NCBI GenBank assembly: GCA_934045905.1 | Contig: OW203762.1 | Coordinates: 9,362,001-9,426,000, forward strand | DNA: 64,000 nt | Reading direction: 5' to 3' | DNA from: Leuctra nigra | Taxonomy: Eukaryota > Arthropoda > Insecta > Plecoptera > Leuctridae | Shown: piece after piece, positions 40,611-55,100 of the stretch | Layout of the letters: each line of letters begins with the position of its first letter | Numbering within the stretch: the stretch's first letter is position 1 | Position numbers and translations under genes: made by a program | The notes under the pieces: generated by a model | The model's input: the letters and a program-made list of their open reading frames with translations, nothing else | Databases searched by the model: none | What the model was told of the DNA's origin: nothing

Positions 40611-43115
40611 TCATTTCTTTGCGAACGACAAGAAGACTTGCTCCAAAGTTGTCTCGCCCACTGTGTAGTCCTGCACTCCCTTCTGATTGTCCTTGAGGTA
40701 CTCCATGTTGGTAAACAGTTGGTCCCACGGCAGATCCTTGTCAGTCAGGATGTAGTGCAGCATCCCCTTCAATACAAACAGAATATCAACTTCTGGAGAA
40801 GGTCCTTGATGTACACCATGTTGGTAAACAGTTGGTCCCATGGCAAATCCTTGCCCTTCAACCAACTTCTTATCATCAATATTGATAAGTACCAACCAAC
40901 TACTTCATCACATATTGTCTCGTTTACAACTTTTTCGATGATTTGCGTTTTTGATATTACTTTTTACTGTATTACTGTATCAATTTCAGAATGAACATAG
41001 CTCAAACAGTGTAGGGAACATCGGTTTTCTCCGTTCAATTATACCAACTATAGCTTTGCAATACTCACACGGCGTTCGTCTTTGAGCACGCACTTTCCAC
41101 TCTTGAACAACTCCTCGAACGCCCCTTTCACCGTTTCCACTTGGTTCTCATCAACAGGTGGATCCGTCAGTTTGATGAAGACTGTGAATCCTTGACAGAA
41201 CTTCTTCTTGAGGTATTGGCTCTCCCCGATGCAGACAAACTCTCCCAGAACCATGATCGCCAGCCGACTGGACAGCGCTTCGCACTCCTCCATGCTGGAA
41301 CCATGTGGAGACATCACACTAGGTATCTGGATTCAGTATAAATGTCGTATAAAGGACCATTGCGAGGGTCGTGCAAAGGCCCGTGAAGGCAGTTGTTGGT
41401 CATTATGTGTTTTCGGAGGCAATCACGATGTAAGTGTATGGGTCTACTGTAGTATTGACAGAAAATTACAATAAAGTGATAGAGTACCACCTCTCGCTAT
41501 TCTCCACGGCTCCCAATCAGCCTGGTAAGTATTGAACGAAAGGAATAATATTTGGTATCAGTCCAAAGACTATCTGCTGTAATTTTGTCATTGGAAGACC
41601 TGTTACAAGATATGATTGTAATAAAAAATATCCTGTAAAATGATGAAATTGTTCTTCTTTCACCTAACTACTTACCTGTGAGTGGTAAGGACGATGGCGC
41701 GGTCACCCAACTGGCTCACGCGCGTCAACACAGTCCACAGGTTCCTGCGCGCCACTGGATCCACCCCGGAGGTGGGCTCGTCGAGGAAGATCAGTGGCGG
41801 ATCGCCGATCAGCGCCATGGCAGTGCTCAGCTTGCGCTTGTTGCCGCCACTGTACTTGCCGCACTGGATGTTCTTGTACTCCTCCAAACCTGCGTAAGAT
41901 TCATTATAGTTTTGGTAAGTCTGTCATTGAGAACAAAATTGGTAAACAATTGTTCTTTGGTTGCAACGGTTTGTAGAAAGCACGATCACACGTGCTTGTT
42001 TGCACGCACGATAGTTCAGTATGTTGACGAACAAGTGTTTCTTGTAACGTACGCACTTTCCATCTCCACAACTTTAGACATATCTATTACAAGGGTTTGT
42101 TGTTGTTGTTACTATTGACATAACTCATGATCTTTAAAGTTCCGATCTGATATTAGGAGAAGAAGACGAACAAAGTTTAATGGATTTGAATCTCTGAACA
42201 ATTAAATGCGTATCCAATACCTACATGGAATTAAAGTTTCTGCTTATCGGTTGATAACTTGATACGTAATATTATAACTTCTTCAATCAATATCTTCCCT
42301 GTGACTAGACAACTGCGTCTTACTGTTATAATGACTTGCTGCTACCAACTAACCCAAAAGTTTGAGCCACTTGTTTACAGTCCAAGAGACGTCACTCCTG
42401 TGCACGCCACGCAGCATTGCGTAGATCTTGAGCATTTCGCGTCCTGTCATGTACTCGTTGATGCCGTCGAATTGGGGACAGTAACCGATTTGAGACAAGA
42501 ACTGAAAAGTAAATTGAGATGCCGTCTCAAACTCTCTCCCGGTTCCAATGTACATTTCAGGACTACTACACTCATGATAACTGAGAGACAGCCATGAACT
42601 CTCTCCCGGTTCCAATGTACATTTCAGGACTACTACACTCATGATAACTGAGAGACAGCCATGAACTCTCTCCCTGTTCCAATGTACATTTCAGGACTAC
42701 TACACTCATGATAACTGAGAGACAGCCATGACTTCACGTTCTTTACTAGATTTTTCTTTTTCATCACACCTAGTTCAGAAAATTCGCTGATTACCCTGAA
42801 CAAAATCTAGTGCAAAAATGTGATAGGAAAGTCTGAACTGGCCTTATTGTGCCACAAAATGGAATCACGCGAAATGATTACTTACCTTGGACTTGTTTTT
42901 ACGAAGGCTCGTGTTCCTAATGAACGCGTCTCCGTTCAAGGGAATGTCGGACCCCGTCAGCATCTTGAATGTGGTTGTTTTGCCGGCGCCGTTGAAGCCA
43001 AGCAGCCCGAAACACTGGCCGGCTTCGACGCCGAACGTGGCGCCCTTCACCGCCAGATTGCTGCCGTAGTTCTTCTTCAGGTCGTACACGGCTAGCGCAT
43101 AGGCGTCGTCTGGAG
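40611..43115 (-). CDS. ABCA gene exons 19-23: second nucleotide-binding domain and C-terminus
   Basis: Walker A is [11 protein letters not shown] (residues 1294-1304). The Q-loop is [17 protein letters not shown] in exon 20, the signature [11 protein letters not shown] (1394-1404), Walker [14 protein letters not shown] (1413-1425) and the H-loop [11 protein letters not shown] across the exon 21/22 join. The last exon ends [16 protein letters not shown], the usual ABCA tail. Both ATP sites therefore appear intact. Confidence 0.93.
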
Positions 43116-46100
43116 CTGAAGAATTCGACGAGATCCATGCATCATTTCTTATAGCGTGCATTACTTTGTAATGACGTATAGTTGGCCACAACAAATACTG
43201 TATTGAACGAAATGCATTGGCTGCTGGTCACGTGACTTGAAAATCAATCCTTATTATAAAAACAGAGCTCACTTACTAGAGTTAGATGACGCGTTAGCAT
43301 AGACTTCACTGGGCAATGCCATCAAATCTTTATCAGCCAATCCGTTTCTTTCGACTTACCGTTTTATCTTTGTTCCAGTGTACGTTAGTCCTCATTCCAA
43401 ACTCATGGATGCTTCAAAGTTAAAACGATTATCTGCTAAAGCGCAGCCAAGGTAGTGGGGTTTATATCCTTTATCTGCGAGGGTCTATTCATGGATGTAG
43501 CCAAATCACCTGAGCACACCCGTATGAACAGTCACTCTGACTACAACCTACCTTCGTTCACACGACTGATCTCGGCCCTGACGTCATCATCCAGCTCGTC
43601 CTGGTTTTGGTCCTGGCGCCCTCTGTTCATCTTCCTGAACAACAGCGGGAACACTTGGTAGTCGATGACCATGATCAGGCTGAAGAACATGACGCAGCCG
43701 ATTAGAAGCATCAGGACGTTCAAGCCGATTCCTTCGTCGACCTCCAAGTAGTTCGGGTCTACGAGAGAAACCAAGCACACTCATTTTATCCACACATTAT
43801 CACAATCAATAACATCCACATATTTTGTATGAACATGAAAAACACGCCTTTTAAAAACACTTTGAAGTATACCTGGTGGTACTACTTGATAGTGACACCA
43901 TACCAGCTTACTTGCTACTTGCCAATAAAACTAAGAAAACGCAAATGGGAGACGTGGACAACGAGGGTTTTATCCTCTTGGCCCCCTATTCTATAACGAA
44001 AACGATATCAATTCACGGGCATAAGGATATCATTGATCTGAAATGATTTCAGACCGAAATGATTACGTTTTGGTTTGCGAAAAAGGGTCATGAGTAGGGA
44101 ACAGAGTTATGAACGTATCTACATTTATGTTATGGTGACCATTAGGTACGTTTTAACAAATACTATGAAAATAATTAATAGATAATTAAACTTACCACAA
44201 CGTAGCGCATCTTTGGGCGCAAATTTACACATTCTCGTATTTTTCTCGGCCTGCATTGCGAAACTCCCGAATGCGAAATATATGTTATAATGGGGTATGA
44301 AGTAGAACAATCTCACAACACTTTTGCTGGCCGCAAGTTGCATTATTAGGGCCAAGATACCTGAAAAAAAAATAACAGAGTGTTGTATGGGGAGGTGGAG
44401 GGGGGGGGGGGGGAGGGGGGGAAAGAAGACTAGAGGTAAAACTGCACTATCTGCTACTTTAATTCAATGTTTTGAATGGACTCAGACACGGACGTCAAGA
44501 ACAATGTACTCACCGAACGAGAAATTGGCGCCCATGTGGAGGCCCAAACACATGGGAGAACTTGAGCTGATGTAGCTGAACAAGTAGGCGAGCGGGATTC
44601 CAGCCAGACCGTACATCAACACCAGCAACATGAACACACCTGAACATCAACACCAGCAACATGAACACTCCTGAACATCAACACCAGCAACATGAACACA
44701 CCTGTACCACAATACCAGCAACATGAACACTCCTGAACATCAACACCAGCAACATGAACACACCTGAACATCAACACCAGCAACATGAACACTCCTGAAC
44801 ATCAACACCAGCAACATGAACACTCCTGAACATCAACACCAGCAACAAGAACACACCTGAACATCAACACCAGCAACATGAACACACCTGTACCACAATA
44901 CCAGCAACATGAACACTCCAGTACATCAACACCAGCAACATGAACATACCTGAACATCAACACCAGCAACATGAACACTCCTGAACATCAACACCAGCAA
45001 CAAGAACACACCTGAACATCAACACCAGCAACATGAACACACCTGTACCACAATACCAGCAACATGAACACTCCAGTACATCAACACCAGCAACATGAAC
45101 ATACCTGAACATCAACACCAGCAACATGAACACTCCAGTACATCAACACCAGCAACATGAACACTCCAGTACATCAACACCAGCAACATGAACATACCTG
45201 AACATCAACACCAGCAACATGAACACACCTGAACATCAACACCAGCAACATAAACACTCCTGAACATCAACACCAGCAACAAGAACACTCCTGAACATCA
45301 ACACGAGCAACAAGAACACTCCTGAACATCAACACCAGCAACATGAACACTCCAGTACATCAACACCAGCAACATGAACATACCTGAACATCAACACCAG
45401 CAACATGAACACTCCAGTACATCAACACCAGCAACATGAACACTCCTGAACATCAACACCAGTAACATGAACACACCTGAACATCAACACCAGCAACATG
45501 AACACACCTGAACATCAACACCAGCAACATGAACACTCCTGAACATCAACACCAGTAACATGAACACACCTGAACATCAACACCAGCAACATGAACACAC
45601 CTGAACATCAACACCAGCAACATGAACACACCCGAACCACAATACCAGCAACATGAACACTCCAGTACATCAACACCAGTAACATGAACACTCCTGAACA
45701 TCAACACCAGCAACATGAACACACCTGAACATCAACACCAGCAACATGAACACACCTGAACATCAACACCAGCAACATGAACACACCTGTACCACAATAC
45801 CAGCAACATGAACACTCCAGTACATCAACACCAGCAACATGAACATACCTGAACATCAACACCAGCAACATGAACACTCCAGTACATCAAAAACCAGCAA
45901 CATGAACACTCCAGTACATCAACATCAACACCAGCAACATGAACATACCTGAACATCAACACCAGCAACATGAACACACCTGAACATCAACACCAGCAAC
46001 ATGAACACACCTGAACATCAACACCAGCAACATGAACATACCTGAACATCAACACCAGCAACAAGAAAACACTCCAGTACATCAACACCAGCAACATGAA

Positions 46101-49100
46101 CACTCCAGTACATCAACACCAGCAACATGAACATACCTGAACATCAACACCAGCTACATGAACACTCCTGAACATCAACACCAGCAACATGAACACTCCT
46201 GAACATCAACACCAGCAACATGAACACTCCAGTACATCAACACCAGCAACATGAACACTCCAGTACATCAACACCAGCAACATGAACATACCTGAACATC
46301 AACACCAGCAACATGAACACTCCTGAACATCAACACCAGCAACATGAACACTCCTGAACATCAACACCAGCAACATGAACACTCCAGTACATCAACACCA
46401 GCAACATGAACATACCTGAACATCAACACCAGCAACATGAACACACCTGAACATCAACACCAGCAACATGAACACACCTGAACATCAACACCAGCAACAT
46501 GAACATACCTGAACATCAACACCAGCAACATGAACACTCCTGAATATCAACACCAGCAACAAGAACACACCTGAACATCAACACCAGCAACATGAACACA
46601 CCTGTACCACAATACCAGCAACATGAACACTCCAGTACATCAACACCAGCAACATGAACACTCCAGTACATCAACACCAGCAACATGAACATACCTGAAC
46701 ATCAACACGAGCAACAAGAACACTCCTGAACATCAACACCAGCAACATGAACACTCCAGTACATCAACACCAGCAACATGAACACTCCAGTACATCAACA
46801 CCAGTAACATGAACACACCTGTACATCAACACCAGCAACATGAACACTCCTGAACATCAACACCAGCAACATGAACACTCCTGAACATCAACACCAGCAA
46901 CATGAACACTCCTGAACATCAACACCAGCAACATGAACACACCTGAACATCAACACCAGCAACATGAACATACCTGAACATCAACACCAGCAACATGAAC
47001 ACACCTGAACATCAACACCAGCAACATGAACACTCCAGTACATCAACACCAGCAACATGAACATACCTGAACATCAACACCAGCAACATGAACACTCCTG
47101 AACTTCAACACCAGCAACATGAACATACCTGAACATCAACACCAGCAACATGAACACTCCTGAACATCAACACCAGCAACATGAACACCTGAACATCAAC
47201 ACCAGCAACATGAACACTCCTGAACATCAATACCAGCAACAAGAACACACCTGAACATCAACACCAGCAACATGAACACACCTGAACATCAACACCAGCA
47301 ACATGAACACACCTGAACATCAACACCAGCAACATGAACACTCCTGAACATCAACACCAGCAACATGAACACACCTGTACCACAATACCAGCAACATGAA
47401 CACACCTGAACATCAACACCAGCAACAGGAACACTCCAGTACATCAACACCAGCAACATGAACATACCTGAACATCAACACCAGCAACATGAACACACAT
47501 GAACATCAACACCAGCAACATCAACACTCCTGAATACAATAAAACCAATTTCATTCGTCAACCCTTCAGGAGTGTATTGTTTCAAAAATTTTGATTTTCT
47601 ACTCAATGCGTTGAATCACATCCTCGTAATAAGGTACGTACCTATACTTTTCTATGCAGAATTTCTAGATTATTAATAAAATACATATACTTTTAGTTGG
47701 TATACTTGGCGACACTTTTTGATATGAGTGTTTTATTGAGATACCGCCAGTATCGTGCTCAAAAGAAGTTGCATCCGCAAGTAGATATTTGCAGATGTCA
47801 GTCCTCAACACCACAAGACCGTGTTCTAATCATGGAAAGAATCCTGTAGACTCTGGGCGTTTTGCATTGATAATTCTGGAACATCTTTTGAGCATGAAGT
47901 TGAACGTATTTACGAGTTAAGTGTCATCCGAACTTCAGAAGAAAGAAAAACAATATGACAAGGACTCCGTCAAGATATTGGAATTGGAATCATCTGCGCC
48001 TCTCCAATTCTTTCCTCGGTTTGTGATGGCCTCGAGGACCATTCCTCGTCATCCGTGTCCTGAACTCTGTCTACATATTCATTATTCTTACCAGCCTCCT
48101 TGCCGTGACCGAAGTAGCTCTTTGTGTCCACGGTTATGAACACAACCAATATCATGATGGCAACAAACGCGTAGACCAGGAAGTCCCAGAGGAAGCACGT
48201 GAGCCAGTAGTGGGCGGGTCCCACACCGGTCATGCGCTGCAGGTGCTTGGAGCCAGACACGCGCTCCTCCAGCGGGAAACTCAGGAAGCTGCCGCAGATA
48301 AACATTATACCCGGCGAGAGCAGCAAGCCCCAGATAGTATAATAAAATATTGAATCCAATGTGTCGGTCGATTTACTGCCTTGCTGGTCTTTCTGGTAAT
48401 CAATCTTCAGGATATATTTTTTCTGGAATTGGAATATTTATAGCTTGGATTATTGAAGACGTGTCTGGTATAAATCAGAAAGAAACGTGATGTACACCCA
48501 ACTCCATGTATTAGGTTAACACTCCTTCCCACTTTCCATGGATTTATGTTAGTTTAGGCTCCTTCCTTCGAACCGTAACAATGGAAAATATATTGGTATG
48601 TGGTGGGGGACGAATGAGGCTTTACTTTTTATTTGCAGGTGATCGTACACCCGACTCCCGTCTTAGGTAAACCCTTGAAGTTAGATTATCTGCTAGACCG
48701 ATTTAGCAGCATTGACAGGAGGTCCTCATGTAGGTATATAGGCAACACATCTAGCGCAACTGTACTGCGGCTGTCTAAATACAGGGTTAACCTTTCACTT
48801 GCGGTCCACTGCCTTTACCTTCTTAGAGCCCCGTGTTTGGTTGGAAACTGTAATGGAGTAATCTTCTCCCGCGAAGGTCTTGAGTATCGCGTTGTTGACC
48901 AGGTTGATGGAGTTGGGGTCACTTTGTGCGCCAGAGAGTTTGTCGTGCGGCGCCAGGTCCGCAATGCGCAGCCGCAGCAGCGCTTCTGACACTCCCACAT
49001 TGGGCGCCACGGCTTCAGGAAACGAGCCGGCTTCTCGCACGACTGACGCGTCCCTGAAATTAAATCGTGATCTGTGTAAAAACTGAGCAAAGCGTTCGGT

Positions 49101-52100
49101 GCTTTTAGTTTCGAAAATAGTTTTCTCGATTTTTTTTTGCAATTAAAAGGAGTTTGAGATGCGAGAAACGGCAACCCCTGTAAATCCTCGTAACAAGGTA
49201 CCTGAAGCCTAGGTATCTCTGGTAGGTTCAGGTCTAATGTAGGCCTTAATACCAGTTGGGCTTTAATACCCGCACCTAGAGGTTATCTAACTTCACCTAT
49301 ACCTAACGATAAAGAAAGGACTAAAGGAGTCATTTAATTTAACATATTCAATATATCTATGTCGCATTGAACTGAATGTGTAACTTTTCTTACCTTGCAG
49401 AGTTCTCACTCGTCAAGACAGGGAAGAATTCTGCTAAGAAGTTGGATTGATCCGAATGGAATGCGGAAGATTTGCTCCACTGGGAATAATGCATTTCTTT
49501 CACCGCCTTCACGCTGAGAAACATCACTCCAACAATGATCAAGATCGCCAACGAAGCCTGCAGATCCACAAGTAACAACTCAGCCTTTTCTCTTGTTACA
49601 AGACTCCCTCAGTACCTTTCTCAGTATCCAGCAATAATTTTATAGCACCATCCAAAATGTAATTTGAAGGTACGGTGGGGTGGGGTCGGGGATGGGGGGT
49701 GGGATACTCAAAGAGATGCTCCACTCATTGGATGTGACGTTGTTGGTATCCTAAACAGGTCCCTTCAACACACTCCGCATTGATTTACATGTTTCGGGAT
49801 TCCAGATGTCGTCACAAGGGCCTGCGGGCATGACTCCCTTATCTGTTGATGAGCGATCCCTAGAATATCATTTGACTTATTGATAAACTCACATATACGA
49901 GGGTAGAAAACCAATGCCTTAGCGTGTAGAGCATCTTCTTGATGAACAGAGCTCCAGTCTGCTGGACCAGAAGGCGGATGCCCTTGACCTGGGGTCTGAC
50001 GTCATCATCTTGCGCCTCAAGGTCGTCCAATGTCGTGGTGGTGTCGCTACTGTCAGACGCGACTTCGCCCACCTGTTGCAATGTACAAAACACCAGCCTC
50101 ACAATGATAACTTTGCCGGATGTAAAATTGGACTTACATTATGTTCGTGATGATATTTATCACACTAGGAAAACGCTCTGTGTAACGCGTTGATGAGCGA
50201 GCACGGACACGCGCAACACCTCGAACCGAAATTATGTCTATCGAAAATATCATTAAAAGCCAATAATTCTTGAAATTCGTCAGACTTGTAGGTATAAAAA
50301 TCTCCAAATACCTATTCCTGAAGTATTAGTCCCAATAACCATGCAAAGGTTTAAGTTGATCGATTGAACCTTTATGATTAAAATGTTCCTTGTTAATATT
50401 CAAAAATTCATAGGATCAATTTTAAAAAAATATACCTGGGACCACTCATATGATAAAAGAGTGTGAACTTACACAATATTAGACGATCTGTTGAACGGTC
50501 ATATCAGTTTCATACGTTTGAAAGTTGATCTAACTGCCTTGGAACTATAAAGAGTCGAAGTAGCCGTGATCAACATGTTTGAGTTATTTGACAGCCAACA
50601 CGCAAAATGTCCGTAAAATATCAATAACGTTTGGATTTAAACACAGATAAGTCTGAAAATTGTTAAAAATACAGATAATGTTGGTACCAATGACCACGCG
50701 AAGTTTTAAGTTGATCGCTCAATCGGTTCTAGTTTAAATTTCAAAAATCAGATGAAAGATTTTTTAAAATTTTAACCAATTGGAGGATTTGGCTGAAACT
50801 TTGTATGATTGAGTACAATGTTGGTTGCAATGACTTTGCTAAATTTCAAATTGATCAGAGCAACCAATCGAAAGATAATTTTTTTAAAACTTGAACCAAT
50901 CACAGGAGCCCGTTCAAAAACGATCCCAGGGACCGCATAGATTACGTTAGCATATGTGCAAAGTTTCAGATCGATTGAATGTGCGGTTTAACCTGGGCTG
51001 TGCGGACAAAAAACAAACAAACAAACAAAAAAACACACAGAGAAAGTGCCATAAGAGTACCGTGGTGACGCTCGCTACGCTCGCTCAATAACTGACCTTG
51101 AGAAAGACGTCTTCCATAGTTGTGATTGACACGCCTATGGAATCAATGTACAGTGCGCTCTTGGATGACTCCAGAGCCTTGAAGAGTGCTGCGAATTGCG
51201 ATTTGCTTTCCAAAGGCAGTGTGAAGTCCAGCTCTGATCCCAATTGACTTTTGAGCTTTGCATCTTCAATCCTAGACTGCACGAACTGGGAGATAGTGTC
51301 GATATCATAGCCAGGCTTTGTCAGCAACTTCAGCTTGTAGCCGGTACCTGAAGAACAAGTGTTGAAGGAGGACATTATAGCCAGGCAGAGTCAGCAGCTT
51401 CAGCTTGTAGCCGGTACCTGAAGAACAAGTGTTGAAGGAGGACATAGCCAGGCAGTGTCAGCAGCTTCAGCTTGTAGCCGGTACCTGAAGAACAAGTGTT
51501 GAAGGAGGACATTATAGCCAGGCAGTGTCAGCAGCTTCAGCTTGTAGCCGGTACCTGAAGAACAAGTGTTGAAGGAGGACATTATAGCCAGGCAGTGTCA
51601 GCAGCTTCAGCTTGTAGCCGGTACCTGAAGAACAAGTGTTTAAGAAGGACATTATAGCCAGGCAGAGTCAGCAGCTTCAGCTTGTAGCCGGTACCTGAAG
51701 AACAAGTGTTGAAGGAGGACATTATAGCCAGGCAGAGTCAGCAGCTTCAGCTTGTAGCCGGTACCTGAAGAACAAGTGTTGAAGGAGGACATAGCCAGGC
51801 TTTGTCAGCAGCTTCAGCTTGTAGCCGGTACCTGAAGAACAAGTGTTGAAGGAGGACATTATAGCCAGGCAGAGTCAGCAGCTTCAGCTTGTAGCCGGTA
51901 CCTGAAGAACAAGTGTTGAAGGAGGACATTATAGCCAGGCAGAGTCAGCAGCTTCAGCTTGTAGCCGGTACCTGAAGAACAAGTGTTGAAGAAGGACATT
52001 ATAGCCAGGCAGTGTCAACAGCTTCACAATCGTGTTGACGGGCCCCATTTCCTCTCTTACTCGAGTATGCGAGTACTCTGCTCTAGCCACCCTGCATGAT

Positions 52101-55100
52101 CGTCCGAGATGGATAATTTATAGCGCGTCCAACCTCTCCAAGTCATCTACCAAGCTTCAGCTCCATATTATGTTACTATTCATGGTTACCGCATTCATGG
52201 AATTTAGAACCGGAATGTAGGAACCGATTTGGACTTTGGTTTTGACGTTTTGACGCATAATTATAATACTCTTAATAATAATTATTGTAATAACTGAAAT
52301 TTAAATCATATCATCAAATGCCCTAAGGAAGCAAGATAAATGTTTCAATGTCACCCTTCTTATGTTTAATGCGTCTCACCATATTTGTTCTTCAGGAAGA
52401 GGGAAGTTCCGTAACATTGCACTCTGCCATGGTCCATGATGGCGATGCGATCACCCAGTACATCGGCCTCCTCCATGAAGTGGGTGGTGATGAGGATGGT
52501 GCATTCCCCTCTGAGTGCCAAGAGCACATCCCATACTTGTCTCCGGGCTTCGGGATCGAGTCCAGACGTCGGCTCGTCCAAGATCACCACCTTACTGCCA
52601 CCGACAAGGGCGATGCCAAGAGATACCCTCCTCTTCATGCCGCCGGATAGAGTTTTCCCCATTGCGTCAGCCTTTTCATAGATTTTTAGTCTTTGTAAGA
52701 TATCTATCGCTGAGAATACGGCTTGGGAGTGATTGAGTCCTTTCAACTGCCAAACAAAGAACACGGGTAAATGGTGCAGTCAATTGTTATAATGGAAGTA
52801 CCACTCATGTTTTATAATTTTCATTTACGGGATATGGAAACCTATATTTTACCATTCCGAAGAGTATTAAATGCTCCTTTACAGTCAGGTCATTGAAGAG
52901 CATGTCATGCTGCGGACAAAGACCTAAGCTCTCTCTTGCCTTGGACAGATGCGTGCGGATGTTGTGACCATTGATCCAAACAGATCCACTGGTGGCAGGA
53001 ATCATGCCTGAGAAGTATGTGAAATACGTTGGAGAGTAATTTGTTAAACTACGTTTGTATTCATGCAGGGATCATTATAATTTCATATGCATCGAAAGAT
53101 TTTCGCCATCGTTCTTACACGATGAAATCTTCTAATGAAAATAAATATGAGTAGTGAGCAGGGTGCCGCGATAGTTTACCTGTCATGATGGACATTGTCG
53201 TGGTTTTGCCAGCTCCATTGTGTCCGAGCAGAACTGTGATTTGATCTTGATAGATGTCAATGGTTACTCCGTCCACTGCCGGCTTCCTCTTGAAGGTTTT
53301 ACGCAGGTTGAGGATTCTGATTCCAACTACCACGTTCTCCGGTGGAGTTTCGATGTTCTCAGATTCCTGTTCGTCGTCGTCATTACTAGTTTGTAGACTC
53401 TCTTTGCCAGTATACCAATAAGATTTCTAGAATAAAATAGTGGGCAGCTTATTTTTGTTTCATGTTTTATTGATATCTGGGAGGTAGAGTGACGAAGGTT
53501 TTTTAAAAACTCAACAACTCTACCTGCAGTATCGAGTGGGGCGGTCGATCCATGTCCGCCTAAATTGCCAAATTGTGATACATACACAATATAGTAATCT
53601 ATACTACAAACACTTTACGCCAAGCAGCAAAATACCATTTTCGGTGTTATGGATCACTGGCCAAACCTAATCCAACTATTGCACTTAGGTGGCTGCCATC
53701 GTTGGTCCCTTCACTTAGTAGTTTATATCACAACTCAGTGTTATTATGTTCAGTTTAACACATTTGTCTTATTATTTTACATGGAGTGCTTTGATTAAGG
53801 AGTAAGGATATTACCTAATCTTTGATCTTACTTACAGTACAGGGAAAGTAAAGTGGTTGCGGAATGCCGTATTTCCCAGGATATATCGCTTCTATGTACC
53901 AGGTTAGAATCCCATATACGAGTATGTCAACGAACAACATGATGAACACATAATCCATTGTCATATCTTCAGGGTCTCCGCTTACCGACTTGTTGACTGT
54001 GTTAAACTGCATGCCTTTAGCTAGAAATGAATTACGTATTGGGCGTTTTTGGGTGCAAGTTAGTGCTCTTCTGAACCTTTTCCTTCCCGGCGAAGTTAGA
54101 TGCACACATAATTAATAACAGCTCAAAATACGATGAACATAAACACAATTAAATATATATAATATACCATATTATTTATCGATACATAATAATCTAAAGG
54201 GGTAAAGAGTTTGCTGGTAACAGGAATCAGACTGGCAGTAATCTGTTCCTCAAACTTATTTGATTACGTTAACCAAATAAATTATTATTGTTTAGAACCA
54301 TGGAATAATAATCTTGTAGCACCAATATTTCAAAAACAAATTAGTTATCATTGCGTTGGTTAACTTACCATAACCGTGAAGGAGTGATTCAAAAGAGGGA
54401 TATTCGTGGTGATAAATAGCAATGAATCCCCAGTACACAGCGACGGAGGGCAACAAACAACTCGCAATCTTCTCGTACTTCTTGGTATCAATGAACAAAA
54501 ACACAATCGCGCATACAAAGAGCACCATCCACCCGAAGAATGCCAACGTCATAGCCAACCAAGCTGCAATAGGAACAGATACCTATCATTTTTCACTCTG
54601 CAATGAGATGGACCGTTTTAACGTATTGGCTGGTGGTCAGGTTCCTTGACAATCAATCCTTGTGACTATCAATGAAATCAGAGCTCACATACTAGAGTTA
54701 GATGTCGAGATAGCATGATGCCATCAAATTTGTATGAGAAAATCAGTTTCTTTTGAACACCGTTTTTACTTTGGTCAAGTGTACTTGGATAGAATTTTTG
54801 TTGACATGTAAACAATTTTAAAAAATGAAATCATTTCCTAATTAATATTATAAAACTCACAAGATGGTTCCTTGTAATTTCGTGTTGTCAGATTGCAGAA
54901 TGTGTGCTTCACTTGAGGGAAGTTATGGTAAACGGAAGGAATTGAGAGGAGAAAGAAGGCCCGGTTGCATTATTCACGGTACCGGTGGTAGTATTGGTAG
55001 TTAGTAAAGAGTTTTGTTTCCGCAGATAGCAGGAACAACAGGTCGAATTAAAATATGTATTTGCCATATTGTGGACCCAACATAATGAAGGTCAGAACAT

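Noticed and set aside
44629..47530. CRISPR-like appearance of the 31-bp direct repeats
   Set aside because: There are no spacers: the units are contiguous copies in an insect intron, derived from exon 16.
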